Shown here piece after piece: positions 44,069 through 52,794 of a stretch of 64,000 nt of DNA. The position numbers and the translations under genes are program-made. Location: positions 1 through 64,000 of the forward strand of contig NZ_JAOVQN010000021.1 of the NCBI RefSeq assembly GCF_025673445.1. Direction: 5' to 3'. The DNA comes from Ruegeria_B marisflavi (GTDB taxonomy: Bacteria > Pseudomonadota > Alphaproteobacteria > Rhodobacterales > Rhodobacteraceae). Under the pieces are notes generated by a model that had not been told where the DNA came from, ran no database searches, and saw nothing but the letters and a program-made list of their open reading frames with translations. How positions within the stretch are numbered: the first letter of the stretch is position 1; each line of letters starts with the position of its first letter.

Positions 44069-46963
44069 ATGCTAAGGAAAAAGACCAACGGGGTTGCGCG
44101 ACGCCCCCAGCGGACTTCGATCCTGTCTCAGGTCGGCGACACCCATGTCGACCGCCGCGCGTTCCTGCGCGGTTCGGGTCTGGCGATCGGCGGCCTTGCC
44201 GCGATCAGCGCCACGGGCGGTACCGTGACGCAGGCCAGCGCCCAGACGGCAGCCGGATCCGCCGTTGAGACCGTGAAATCGGTCTGCACCCATTGTTCGG
44301 TGGGCTGTACCGTCATCGCCGAAGTCAAGAGCGGCGTCTGGGTCGGGCAGGAGCCCGGCTGGGACAGCCCGTTCAACCTGGGCGCCCACTGCGCCAAGGG
44401 GGCCTCGGTCCGCGAACATGCCCATGGCGAACGCCGCCTCAAGTACCCGATGAAGAAAGAGGGCGGCGAGTGGAAGCGCATCAGCTGGGAACAGGCGATC
44501 AACGAGATCGGCGACGGCATGATGAAGATCCGTTATGAAAGCGGACCTGACAGCGTCTATTGGCTGGGCAGCGCCAAGCACAACAACGAACAGGCCTATC
44601 TGTTCCGCAAGTTCGCCGCCTATTGGGGCACGAACAACGTGGATCATCAGGCGCGTATCTGTCACTCGACGACCGTTGCAGGTGTTGCCAACACCTGGGG
44701 CTACGGCGCGATGACGAACAGCTACAACGACATCCATAATTCCAAGGCCATCTTCATCATCGGCGGCAACCCGGCCGAGGCGCATCCCGTCTCGCTGTTG
44801 CACGTTCTGAAGGCCAAGGAGCAGAACAACGCACCGCTCATCGTCTGCGACCCGCGCTTCACCCGCACGGCCGCGCATGCCGATGAATACGTGCGCTTCC
44901 GGCCCGGCACCGACGTGGCGCTGGTCTGGGGCATCCTGTGGCACATCTTTGAAAACGGATGGGAAGACAAGGAATTCATCCGCACCCGCGTCTGGGGCAT
45001 GGACCAGATCCGTGCCGAAGTCGCGAAATGGACCCCCGAAGAGACCGAGCGCGTCACTGGCGTGCCCGGAAGCCAGTTGCGCCGAGTGGCGATGCAGATG
45101 GCCAACAACCGCCCCGGCACCGTGATCTGGTGCATGGGCGGCACTCAGCATACCAATGGCAACAACAATACCCGCGCCTATTGCGTGCTCCAGCTGGCGC
45201 TGGGCAACATGGGCACGAGCGGAGGTGGCACGAACATCTTCCGCGGCCATGACAACGTGCAAGGGGCAACCGACCTTGGCGTGCTCAGCCATACCCTGCC
45301 GGGCTACTATGGCCTGACAGCTGGTGCCTGGGGCCATTGGGGCCGGGTCTGGGGCGAGGACATGGACTGGCTCAAGGCGCAGTTCGCCACCGTCAAGGAC
45401 AAGGACGGCAAGGACAAGTCGCTGATGCTGGAAACCGGTATTCCGGTCAGCCGTTGGATCGACGGCGTGCTGGAAAACCCGGAGAACATGGACCAGCCCA
45501 ACAACGTCCGCGCCATGGTACTGTGGGGGCACGCGCCCAACAGCCAGACCCGTGGCACGGAAATGAAGACGGCGATGGAAAAGCTCGACATGCTTGTCGT
45601 GATCGACCCCTATCCGACCGTCTCGGCTGTCATGCATGACCGGACCGACGGGGTTTACCTGCTGCCGGCCTGTACACAGTTCGAAACCCGCGGCTCGGTC
45701 ACGGCGTCGAACCGTTCGCTCCAGTGGCGCGACAAGGTTGTCGATCCGCTGTTCGAATCGCTGCCGGACGAGGTCATCATGGCCAAGTTCGCCAACAAGT
45801 TCGGCTGGGCCGACCGGCTGTTCCGGAACATCGAAATGGATGACCCGGAAACGCCCAACGTCGAGAGCATCACACGGGAGTTCAACTCGGGCCTTTGGAC
45901 TATCGGCTATACCGGCCAGTCGCCCGAGCGGATCAAGAGCCACATGGCCAACCAGCACACGTTCGACAGGACGACGCTGCAAGCGGTGGGCGGTCCCAAC
46001 GACGGCGAGTACTATGGCCTGCCCTGGCCCTGCTGGGGCACCGCCGAGATGGGCCATCCGGGTACGCCCAACCTCTATGACATGTCCAAGCCGGTTGCCG
46101 AAGGCGGTCTGTGCTTCCGGGCACGTTTCGGGGTCGAGCGGGATGGCGACAACCTTCTGGCCGAAGGCGTGTCGAACCCGGGTGCGGAGATCCAGGACGG
46201 ATATCCTGAGTTCACCATGCAGATGCTGATGGACCTGGGCTGGGACGGCGACCTGACGCCTGAGGAACGTGCGGCGATCGATGCTGTAGCGGCCGAAAAG
46301 ACCAACTGGAAGACCGACCTTTCAGGCGGCATCCAGCGGGTGGCGATCAAGCATGGCTGCGCGCCCTTCGGCAATGCCAAGGCTCGTGCCGTGGTCTGGA
46401 CCTTCCCGGATCCGATCCCTGTACACCGTGAACCGCTCTATACCAACCGGCGCGATCTGGTGGCGGATTATCCAACCTACGAGGACCGCAAGTTCTATCG
46501 TCTGCCGACGCTTTATGCGTCGATCCAGAAGAACGACTTCTCGAAGGATTATCCGATCATCCTGACCTCGGGCCGATTGGTCGAATACGAGGGCGGCGGC
46601 GACGAGACGCGTTCGAACCCCTGGCTGGCCGAGTTGCAGCAGGACATGTTCGTCGAGATCAACCCCCGCGATGCCAACAATCTGGGCATTCGCGACGGGC
46701 AACAGGTCTGGGTCGAAGGTCCCGAGGGCGGCAAGGTCAAGGTGATGGCGATGCTGACCGAAAGGGTCGGCGCCGGCGTGGCCTTCATGCCCTTCCACTT
46801 TGGCGGGCATTTCCAGGGCGACGATCTCAGGTCGAAATATCCGGCCGGGGCCGACCCCTATGTCCTGGGCGAAGCGTCCAATACCGCCCAGACCTATGGC
46901 TACGATTCAGTGACCCAGATGCAGGAGACCAAAGCAACTCTCTGCAAGATCTGGGCAGCGTAA
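44069..46963 (+). CDS. fdhA: Formate dehydrogenase catalytic alpha subunit, Tat-exported
   Basis: 964 residues. Twin-arginine signal at residues 29-35 (RRAFLRG). The 4Fe-4S site is C73-x2-C76-x3-C80 with C108 in FNLGAHCAKG. Metal ligand Cys198-His199 lies in DHQARICHSTTV, with an ordinary TGT codon replacing selenocysteine. The bis-MGD dinucleotide sites and C-terminal domain (GQQVWVEGPEGGKVKVMAML) are complete. It oxidises formate to CO2 in the periplasm with Mo or W; the tungstate transporter nearby favours W, but that is inference. GGGAGG precedes the ATG. It starts the fdhABC row. Confidence 0.97.
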   Translation: MLRKKTNGVARRPQRTSILSQVGDTHVDRRAFLRGSGLAIGGLAAISATGGTVTQASAQTAAGSAVETVKSVCTHCSVGCTVIAEVKSGVWVGQEPGWDSPFNLGAHCAKGASVREHAHGERRLKYPMKKEGGEWKRISWEQAINEIGDGMMKIRYESGPDSVYWLGSAKHNNEQAYLFRKFAAYWGTNNVDHQARICHSTTVAGVANTWGYGAMTNSYNDIHNSKAIFIIGGNPAEAHPVSLLHVLKAKEQNNAPLIVCDPRFTRTAAHADEYVRFRPGTDVALVWGILWHIFENGWEDKEFIRTRVWGMDQIRAEVAKWTPEETERVTGVPGSQLRRVAMQMANNRPGTVIWCMGGTQHTNGNNNTRAYCVLQLALGNMGTSGGGTNIFRGHDNVQGATDLGVLSHTLPGYYGLTAGAWGHWGRVWGEDMDWLKAQFATVKDKDGKDKSLMLETGIPVSRWIDGVLENPENMDQPNNVRAMVLWGHAPNSQTRGTEMKTAMEKLDMLVVIDPYPTVSAVMHDRTDGVYLLPACTQFETRGSVTASNRSLQWRDKVVDPLFESLPDEVIMAKFANKFGWADRLFRNIEMDDPETPNVESITREFNSGLWTIGYTGQSPERIKSHMANQHTFDRTTLQAVGGPNDGEYYGLPWPCWGTAEMGHPGTPNLYDMSKPVAEGGLCFRARFGVERDGDNLLAEGVSNPGAEIQDGYPEFTMQMLMDLGWDGDLTPEERAAIDAVAAEKTNWKTDLSGGIQRVAIKHGCAPFGNAKARAVVWTFPDPIPVHREPLYTNRRDLVADYPTYEDRKFYRLPTLYASIQKNDFSKDYPIILTSGRLVEYEGGGDETRSNPWLAELQQDMFVEINPRDANNLGIRDGQQVWVEGPEGGKVKVMAMLTERVGAGVAFMPFHFGGHFQGDDLRSKYPAGADPYVLGEASNTAQTYGYDSVTQMQETKATLCKIWAA

Positions 46964-46975
46964 GGAGGACCGATC

Positions 46976-47569
46976 ATGGCAAGAGCAAAGTTTCTCTGCG
47001 ACGCTGAACGCTGCATCGAGTGCAACGCCTGCGTCACCGCGTGCAAGAACGAGCACGAGGTGCCCTGGGGCATCAACCGCCGCCGGGTGGTGACTATCAA
47101 TGACGGCAAGCCGGGCGAGCGCTCGATCTCGGTGGCGTGCATGCATTGTTCGGATGCCCCCTGTATGGCGGTCTGCCCGGTGGACTGCTTCTACCAGACC
47201 GAAGACGGCGTGGTGCTGCATTCCAAGGACCTGTGCATCGGCTGCGGCTATTGCTTCTACGCGTGCCCCTTTGGCGCGCCGCAATATCCGCAGGCGGGCA
47301 ACTTCGGATCGCGCGGCAAGATGGACAAGTGCACCTTCTGCGCCGGCGGCCCCGAGGAAACCCACTCCACCGCCGAATTTGCCAAGTACGGGCGTAACCG
47401 GATCGCCGAGGGCAAGCTGCCCATCTGCGCCGAAATGTGCTCGACCAAGGCACTTCTGGCGGGCGATGGCGATGTGGTCTCGGCCATCTACCGCGAACGC
47501 GTGGTGGCCCGTGGCTTCGGTTCGGGCGCCTGGGGCTGGGGCACGGCCTATGACCAGAAAGGCGGATGA
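46976..47569 (+). CDS. fdhB: Formate dehydrogenase iron-sulfur beta subunit
   Basis: 197 residues with sixteen cluster cysteines in four motifs: CIECNACVTACKNEH near residue 13, CMHCSDAPCMAVCP near 55, CIGCGYCFYACPFG near 86 and CTFCAGG with CAEMC further on. This is the usual four-cluster electron wire from the catalytic subunit. It has no signal of its own, so it is probably exported with FdhA by hitch-hiking. The membrane helix of FdnH-type subunits is missing, so membrane contact must come through the gamma subunit. Confidence 0.96.
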   Translation: MARAKFLCDAERCIECNACVTACKNEHEVPWGINRRRVVTINDGKPGERSISVACMHCSDAPCMAVCPVDCFYQTEDGVVLHSKDLCIGCGYCFYACPFGAPQYPQAGNFGSRGKMDKCTFCAGGPEETHSTAEFAKYGRNRIAEGKLPICAEMCSTKALLAGDGDVVSAIYRERVVARGFGSGAWGWGTAYDQKGG

Positions 47570-47692
47570 TCTCGCCTGAACACCAGACTGGCGCGGCCCT
47601 GCCGCGCCAGTCCCCCGCTTGAGTTTTCATTGAAAGCGCTCCGCTCCGCCTTGCGGCGGGCAAGATTTCTGCGATCCGCCGAAGAGGGTAAA

Positions 47693-48877
47693 ATGCCGGT
47701 TCTGCGACTCCTCCTCTGTCTTATCTGCCTCGCCCTGCCTGCCTGGGCACAAGAGCAAGCAACCCCCGACCGATCTGCCACCGGTGGCGCCACCACGCTG
47801 GAGGATATTCTGGCCCGTCAGCGTGGGGAAAAGGTCGATCCGACCTATCGCTCCAGTGAAACCGGAAGCCAGGAGTCGCCCTATGAGGCCCAGCTCGGCA
47901 TTCGTGGAGGCGCCTCGGACAGCGACATCTACCGCGCCCTGCGCTATGGTTCGGCCGACGTGACCGTCTCGGCCCGAGGGCCTGCGGCGGACGTCATCAT
48001 CCAAGACAGCGGCATGTGGTGGGTGACTTTCCGTGCGGGTCTGCTGCGCGAGTATGGGACCTATGCCCTGGGTGGTATGGTTGTCGTTCTGGTGCTGTTC
48101 TACCTGCTTCGCGGCAAGATCCGCATCGACGGCGAAAAGACCGGTCGGACAGTCACACGCTTCACGGATTTCGAGCGCTTTGGCCACTGGCTGTTCGCCG
48201 GATCCTTTCTTGTGCTGGCGGTATCGGGCTTGATCACCCTTTATGGTCGTGACTTCCTGATCCCCCTGATTGGCAAGGAGGCCTTTGCGACCGTCGCGCT
48301 GGCCTGCAAGTGGCTGCACAATAATATCGCCTGGGCCTTCATGCTGGGATTGGTGATCGTCACTCTCAACTGGATCGCCCATAACATCCCCAACCGGCAC
48401 GACCTCAAATGGCTCGCCGTCGGCGGCGGGCTGTTCAGCAAGGGCAGCCACCCACCGGCCAAGAAGTTCAATGCCGGGCAGAAGATCATCTTCTGGCTCT
48501 GCATCCTGCTGGGCGTGTCCATCTCTCTTTCGGGTCTCTCGCTGCTCTTCCCGTTTGAAATGCCGATGTTCGCCAAGACCTTTGCGCTGGCCAACGCTAC
48601 CGGTCTGCCGCAGATGATGGGCCTGACGCTCTCTGAAACAATGGGCCCGCATCAAGAGATGCAGTTCGCCCAGCTCTGGCACATCATCGTGGCCTTTGCC
48701 TTCATCACCATCATCATTGCCCATATTTATCTTGGTTCGGTGGGTATGGAAGGCGCCTTTGACGCGATGGGGACCGGCGAAGTCGAAGAACAATGGGCCC
48801 GTGAACACCATTCGCTGTGGCTGGACGAGGTCAAATCGGCCGAAGCCACCCAGGGAAAGCCCACACCGGCCGAATGA
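47693..48877 (+). CDS. fdhC: Formate dehydrogenase cytochrome b gamma subunit, extended N-terminus
   Basis: 394 residues from ATG 47693 (AGAGGG upstream). A Sec signal (MPVLRLLLCLICLALPAWAQ) and about 100 residues of periplasmic domain precede the first helix (near residues 125-142, GGMVVVLVLFYLLRG). The cytochrome b part has four helices and the heme-ligand histidines in FERFGHWLFAGSF, ACKWLHNNIAWAF and FAQLWHIIVAFAF. It passes electrons to the quinone pool. Its stop overlaps the start of the WD40-cytochrome gene (ATGATG), so the two are coupled. Confidence 0.95.
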   Translation: MPVLRLLLCLICLALPAWAQEQATPDRSATGGATTLEDILARQRGEKVDPTYRSSETGSQESPYEAQLGIRGGASDSDIYRALRYGSADVTVSARGPAADVIIQDSGMWWVTFRAGLLREYGTYALGGMVVVLVLFYLLRGKIRIDGEKTGRTVTRFTDFERFGHWLFAGSFLVLAVSGLITLYGRDFLIPLIGKEAFATVALACKWLHNNIAWAFMLGLVIVTLNWIAHNIPNRHDLKWLAVGGGLFSKGSHPPAKKFNAGQKIIFWLCILLGVSISLSGLSLLFPFEMPMFAKTFALANATGLPQMMGLTLSETMGPHQEMQFAQLWHIIVAFAFITIIIAHIYLGSVGMEGAFDAMGTGEVEEQWAREHHSLWLDEVKSAEATQGKPTPAE

Positions 48878-50145
48878 TGCGGGCGCTGGCGCTGGCGATG
48901 ATCCTGCTGCCCGCAACCGCGGCGGCAGAGTTCTTTACCCTCAAGGGGCACGGCGGCCCGATCATGGGCATCGCTACCGCCCCTGACGGGCGCATCGCCA
49001 CCGCCAGTTTCGACAATTCCGTGGGTCTGTGGACCGGGACACAGGCCAACTGGCTGGAGGGGCATGAGGCAGCGGTCAACGCGGTCGCGTTCAATGGCAC
49101 CGCGCTCTATTCGGTCAGTGACGACTTTACCCTGCGCCGCTGGCCGGGTGGCGGCATTGCCGGCCAGCACAAGGGCAAGATCGTAGGCGTGGCGCTGTCC
49201 GAAACCCACGTGGCTACCGCCAGTTGGGACGGAACCATCGGCCTCTGGCCGCAAGACGGTACAACGAGCCACTTGCTGGGTCCGACCGGGGCAGGAGTGA
49301 ACGCGGTCGCCTTCAGCGCTGACGGTTCCCACCTCTATTCTGCCGGCATGGACGGCGTGCTGCGGCTATGGGATGTGAGCAGCGGACAGGAAATCCGCCA
49401 GGTTATCCGCCACGGCTTTGGAATCAACGAGATCGTGCTGAATGAAAGCGACGGCTGGCTAGCCTATGGCGCAGTAGACGGTGTGACCCGCATTCTGGAT
49501 CTCGAAACCGGGGCGGAACGTGACTTCACCCTGGATCGCCGCCCCATCCTGGCCCTGGCGCTGAGCCCAGACCGCCGTCACCTCGCCGTCGGAGATGGAG
49601 AAGGTTACATCATGGTGATCGACACGTCAGCATGGCGTATCGCTCGGGACTTCCGCGCCACGCTGAACGGACCGGTCTGGGCGCTGGCCTTCTCCGCTGA
49701 TGGCAAGAACATCCACGCAGGCGGTATTGCCGACACCATGTACAGCTGGCCCATCGATTCACTGGACGAACATGGCAAGATGGCGGAAACGGACCGTAGT
49801 TTCCTGAAAGACCCGGACCAGATGGAGAATGGCGAACGTCAGTTCGCGCGCAAATGCTCGATCTGCCATGCATTGACGCCCGAAGGCGGGCGCAAGGCCG
49901 GCCCAACGCTTTTTGGTATATTTGGTCGCCCTGCCGGCACCCTGCCCGGCTACCTGTATTCGGATACGCTGAAAGAATCGGATATCGTCTGGACCGACGA
50001 AACGATCAATTTGCTTTTCGACCTCGGCCCGGACCATTACATTCCGGGATCAAAGATGCCGATGCAGAGGATCACCGAAGCGCAGGACCGCGCCGATCTG
50101 GTCACCTACCTGCATCGGGCCACTCAAGTGGAGAACCAGAAATGA
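48874..50145 (+). CDS. WD40 beta-propeller / cytochrome c fusion protein
   Basis: 423 residues with a Sec signal (MMRALALAMILLPATAAAEF). Residues about 22-310 hold seven WD40-type repeats (ASFDNSVGLWTGT, TASWDGTIGLWPQDG, YSAGMDGVLRLWDVSSGQEI, and others). The C-terminus (310-423) is a class I cytochrome c: CSICH at 328-332 and Met395 in GSKMPMQRI as the sixth ligand, preceded by PGYLYSDTLKESDIVW. It is translationally coupled to fdhC. The propeller probably docks the heme domain to the membrane complex or a redox partner; this is inference. Confidence 0.92.
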   Translation: MMRALALAMILLPATAAAEFFTLKGHGGPIMGIATAPDGRIATASFDNSVGLWTGTQANWLEGHEAAVNAVAFNGTALYSVSDDFTLRRWPGGGIAGQHKGKIVGVALSETHVATASWDGTIGLWPQDGTTSHLLGPTGAGVNAVAFSADGSHLYSAGMDGVLRLWDVSSGQEIRQVIRHGFGINEIVLNESDGWLAYGAVDGVTRILDLETGAERDFTLDRRPILALALSPDRRHLAVGDGEGYIMVIDTSAWRIARDFRATLNGPVWALAFSADGKNIHAGGIADTMYSWPIDSLDEHGKMAETDRSFLKDPDQMENGERQFARKCSICHALTPEGGRKAGPTLFGIFGRPAGTLPGYLYSDTLKESDIVWTDETINLLFDLGPDHYIPGSKMPMQRITEAQDRADLVTYLHRATQVENQK

Positions 50146-50267
50146 AAGCCTTTCTGAGCGCTGTTGTCATGATGATCGTCGTGACCGTGGCCGCCCCCTA
50201 TGCGCTGAACCAGTTCGGCTTTTCCGCGGCCGACCGGGCCACTGGCAACGACGTACGCCTCGACTGA
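50142..50267 (+). CDS. 41-residue single-helix membrane peptide
   Basis: The sequence begins MKAFLSAVVMMIVVTVAAPY (a membrane helix or uncleaved signal) and ends in a polar tail with DRATGNDVRLD. Its ATG overlaps the WD40-cytochrome stop and its TGA is directly followed by the ATG of the regulator, so it lies inside one coupled chain of genes. No family is recognised. It is likely a small subunit or stabiliser of the formate dehydrogenase membrane complex. Confidence 0.7.
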   Translation: MKAFLSAVVMMIVVTVAAPYALNQFGFSAADRATGNDVRLD

Positions 50268-51140
50268 ATGCCCGAGTACCTGACCACCCGCGAGCTTGCC
50301 GATCTGCTTCGGATCGGCGAGCGAAAGGCTTACGACCTTGCCTCTTCGGGTGAGATTCCGCATGTGCGCGCCATGGGCAAACTGCTGTTTCCCCGAGCCG
50401 AGATCCTGGTTTGGCTGAACGCTTCCCACGCCGGACCGCAGGTGGCGGAACCTCCACTACCACCGATTCTGGCCGGCAGTCACGACCCGCTGCTCGACTG
50501 GGCGCTGCGCGAAAGCGGATCGGGCCTGGCAACCTATTACGATGGGTCTTTCGATGGGCTCGACCGGCTAAAGGCCCGCAACGCACAAGCAGCCGCACTG
50601 CACATTCGCGAGGAAAACGGTTTCAATGTCGAAACCCTTGCCGAAACCATGGGCGAGGCGCCGGTGGTCCTGATCGAGATCACCCGCCGCAGCCGTGGCC
50701 TGTTGTTGACGCCAGAGGTCAAAGGTGTTGCTGGATTCGGCGATTTGCGCGGCCGAAAGGTCGCGATGCGCCAGGACAGTGCGGCCAGCCAACACTTGTT
50801 TTGTGCCGAACTCTCGGCTTGCGGCCTGACGATGGACGATATCAACCCACTTGAGAACCGCGCCCGCACCGAAGAAGACCTTGCCGTTCTGCTCCAGACC
50901 GGCAAGGCCGAGGTGGGCTTTGGCCTGGGCGCGCTGGCTGCGTCGCATGGGCTGATCTTCATCCCTACCCATGAAGAACGATTTGATCTGGCGATCTGGC
51001 GCCGCGCCGCGTTTGATCCGCCGATGCAGCGTCTTATGCAGTTCTTGCGGTCACCAGATTTTGCAGCGCGGGCCGCCGAACTTGGCGGGTATGACATCTC
51101 CGGGCTTGGGACAGTCCACCGGAACAGCGCGTCTGGCTGA
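50268..51140 (+). CDS. Excisionase-type HTH fused to periplasmic-binding-like domain (oxyanion sensor)
   Basis: 290 residues. The N-terminus (3-55) is an excisionase/MerR-like winged helix: YLTTRELADLLRIGERKAYD with GEIPHVRAMGKLLFPRAEI. Residues 75-285 are a molybdate-type periplasmic-binding fold used in the cytoplasm as a sensor (SHDPLLDWALRESGSGLATY, GRKVAMRQDSAASQHLF, LLQTGKAEVGFGLGALAAS). The class is seen regulating molybdenum or tungsten uptake. Here it lies between the formate dehydrogenase row and tupBCA, so a tungstate or molybdate sensor is likely. It has no membrane segment. Confidence 0.88.
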   Translation: MPEYLTTRELADLLRIGERKAYDLASSGEIPHVRAMGKLLFPRAEILVWLNASHAGPQVAEPPLPPILAGSHDPLLDWALRESGSGLATYYDGSFDGLDRLKARNAQAAALHIREENGFNVETLAETMGEAPVVLIEITRRSRGLLLTPEVKGVAGFGDLRGRKVAMRQDSAASQHLFCAELSACGLTMDDINPLENRARTEEDLAVLLQTGKAEVGFGLGALAASHGLIFIPTHEERFDLAIWRRAAFDPPMQRLMQFLRSPDFAARAAELGGYDISGLGTVHRNSASG

Positions 51141-51153
51141 CGCGCGGCTCCAG

Positions 51154-51190
51154 CCTTTTCATTTCGCGGAAGTACTCCCGCCGGAGGCAG
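51154..51190 (-). repeat. Dispersed 3' element
   Basis: On the minus strand CTGCCTCCGG then CGGGAGTACTTCCGCGAAAT and GAAAAGG. It lies 40 bp after the tupA stop codon in the gene's orientation, in the convergent gap. The stretch also includes a T-rich segment on the plus strand (51190-51200) that may help end the regulator transcript. Confidence 0.55.
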
Positions 51191-51229
51191 AATTTTTTTG
51201 ACGAAAAACTCGCGCTCCGCGCGGTCTTC

Positions 51230-52048
51230 TTACCTGGCGTTGGGAAAGAACAGTTGCTGCCCGTCCAGTGTAAAGGATGCGATCGCAGCTTGGCCGTCTG
51301 ACCCGATCAGCCAGTCGATAAACATTTGACCGGCTTTTGCCTTTACGCCCGGGTGCTTCTCCGGGTTGACCAGGATCACGCCATACTGGTTGAAAAGTCG
51401 CGTGTCGCCTTCGACCATGATCTCAAGGTCGCCTTTGTTGGCAAAGGCGATCCAGGTCGCGCGGTCGGTCAGCGCATAGGCACCCATGCCGGCGGCCAGG
51501 TTCAGCGTTGCGCCCATCCCCGATCCGGTTTCGCGATACCAGCCGCCCGAAGCGGCGGCGACATCCACGCCGGCGGATGTCCAGTGGCGCAGTTCCGCCT
51601 TGTGCGTACCGCTGTCATCGCCGCGCGAGGCAAAGGGCGCCTGCGCCTTGGCGATGACGGTCATCGCAGCGACCACATCCGCCCCCCCCTTGATACCTGC
51701 CTGATCCGCTGCCGGGCCCACCAGCACGAAATCGTTGTACATCACGTCGAACCGTTGAACGCCCCAGCCTTCGGCCACGAATTTCTCTTCCGCCGCTTTT
51801 GCATGCACCAACAACACGTCTCCATCGCCATTGGTCGCATTCTTGATCGCCTGACCGGTCCCAACGGCGACGACCCGCACCTCGATCCCGCTTTCCGCCT
51901 CGAACGCGGGAAGGATATGGTCGAGAAGCCCCGAGTTCTGCGTCGACGTGGTGGACTGGACCACGATGAACTCTTCGGCCGCTAGTGCGGTCCCTGCCCC
52001 AACGATGGCCAGCGCAACAGCGCAGGCCTTGATCCATGTTTCGAACAT
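51230..52048 (-). CDS. tupA: Tungstate ABC transporter substrate-binding protein
   Basis: 272 residues with a Sec signal (MFETWIKACAVALAIVGAGT). The TupA oxyanion motif TTSTQNSG is seen in VQSTTSTQNSGLLDHILP at about residue 33, with VGTGQAIKNATNGDGDVLLV, SRGDDSGTHKAELRHW and GMGATLNLAAGMGAYALTDR. This family binds tungstate with very high affinity. In the usual order the gene comes first; here it is the last of tupB-tupC-tupA. It would supply W for the adjacent formate dehydrogenase. Confidence 0.95.
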   Translation of the reverse strand: MFETWIKACAVALAIVGAGTALAAEEFIVVQSTTSTQNSGLLDHILPAFEAESGIEVRVVAVGTGQAIKNATNGDGDVLLVHAKAAEEKFVAEGWGVQRFDVMYNDFVLVGPAADQAGIKGGADVVAAMTVIAKAQAPFASRGDDSGTHKAELRHWTSAGVDVAAASGGWYRETGSGMGATLNLAAGMGAYALTDRATWIAFANKGDLEIMVEGDTRLFNQYGVILVNPEKHPGVKAKAGQMFIDWLIGSDGQAAIASFTLDGQQLFFPNAR

Positions 52049-52067
52049 CGAGTTCTCTCCGTCTTGT

Positions 52068-52775
52068 TCAGAAAATCAGGTCGCCAGCTAGAAAGCGTCG
52101 GACCGTTCCATGCGTTGCATCGCCGAACACACGTTCCGCGTCCCCGTGTTCGGCCACCTGACCGCCGATCATCACAACCACGTCCCGCGCCAGACGCCTA
52201 GCCTGCCCGATGTCATGGGTCACCATAACGATGCGCACCCCCTGGGCGCTGGCACGCATCACCAGGGCCTCGATCGCCTGGGTGGCTCCGGGGTCGAGCG
52301 CACTGGTCGGTTCGTCCAGGAACAGTACATCCGGCTCGGTCGCCAGCGCCCTGAGGATCGCAAGGCGCTGAGCCTCGCCCCCCGACAGCGATCGCGCCCA
52401 TTGCCGCTCCCGTCCGCTCAATCCGCCTGTTGCCAGTAAATCGGCGATCCGCTCTCGCCGCGCGGAGCGCGACAAACCCCTTCTTCGCAGCACAAAGTCG
52501 AGATTGGCCGCCACCGAGCGGCGCAACAGGACCGGGCGCTGAAAGACCATCGCCTGCCGCATTCGCTGGATTTTGTTCAACGGCACCCCGTCCTGACACA
52601 CCTGCCCCGTATCCGCGCGGATTAGCCCGTGCAAGCAGCGCAACAGCAGGCTCTTTCCGGCACCGTTCGGCCCCAGGATCACCGTCGGCCCCGGTCCGCC
52701 CAACCGCAGATGCGCAATGTCCAGAAGGAGTTTGTCGCCGCGTACCAAGCGCAGGCCCGTGGCTTCGATCAGCAC
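52068..52775 (-). CDS. tupC: Tungstate ABC transporter ATP-binding protein
   Basis: 235 residues from GTG 52775, chosen because GGAGGA lies six bases upstream; an ATG at 52802 would overlap tupB by 8 bp. The ABC motifs are VILGPNGAGKSLLLRCLHGL (Walker A), SLSGGEAQRLAILRALA (signature) and VLFLDEPTSALDP (Walker B). It powers TupB and has no C-terminal oxyanion-binding TOBE domain, unlike ModC. Part of the tupBCA operon. Confidence 0.93.
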   Translation of the reverse strand: MLIEATGLRLVRGDKLLLDIAHLRLGGPGPTVILGPNGAGKSLLLRCLHGLIRADTGQVCQDGVPLNKIQRMRQAMVFQRPVLLRRSVAANLDFVLRRRGLSRSARRERIADLLATGGLSGRERQWARSLSGGEAQRLAILRALATEPDVLFLDEPTSALDPGATQAIEALVMRASAQGVRIVMVTHDIGQARRLARDVVVMIGGQVAEHGDAERVFGDATHGTVRRFLAGDLIF

Positions 52776-52794
52776 ACCATGTCCTCCGCAGAAA

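Noticed and set aside
44660..44662. Selenocysteine in formate dehydrogenase
   Set aside because: The codon is TGT (Cys198), not TGA, so no selenocysteine insertion is needed.
44072..46057. Long antisense frame within fdhA
   Set aside because: FdhA is a full-length, motif-complete protein; the antisense product is not recognisable.
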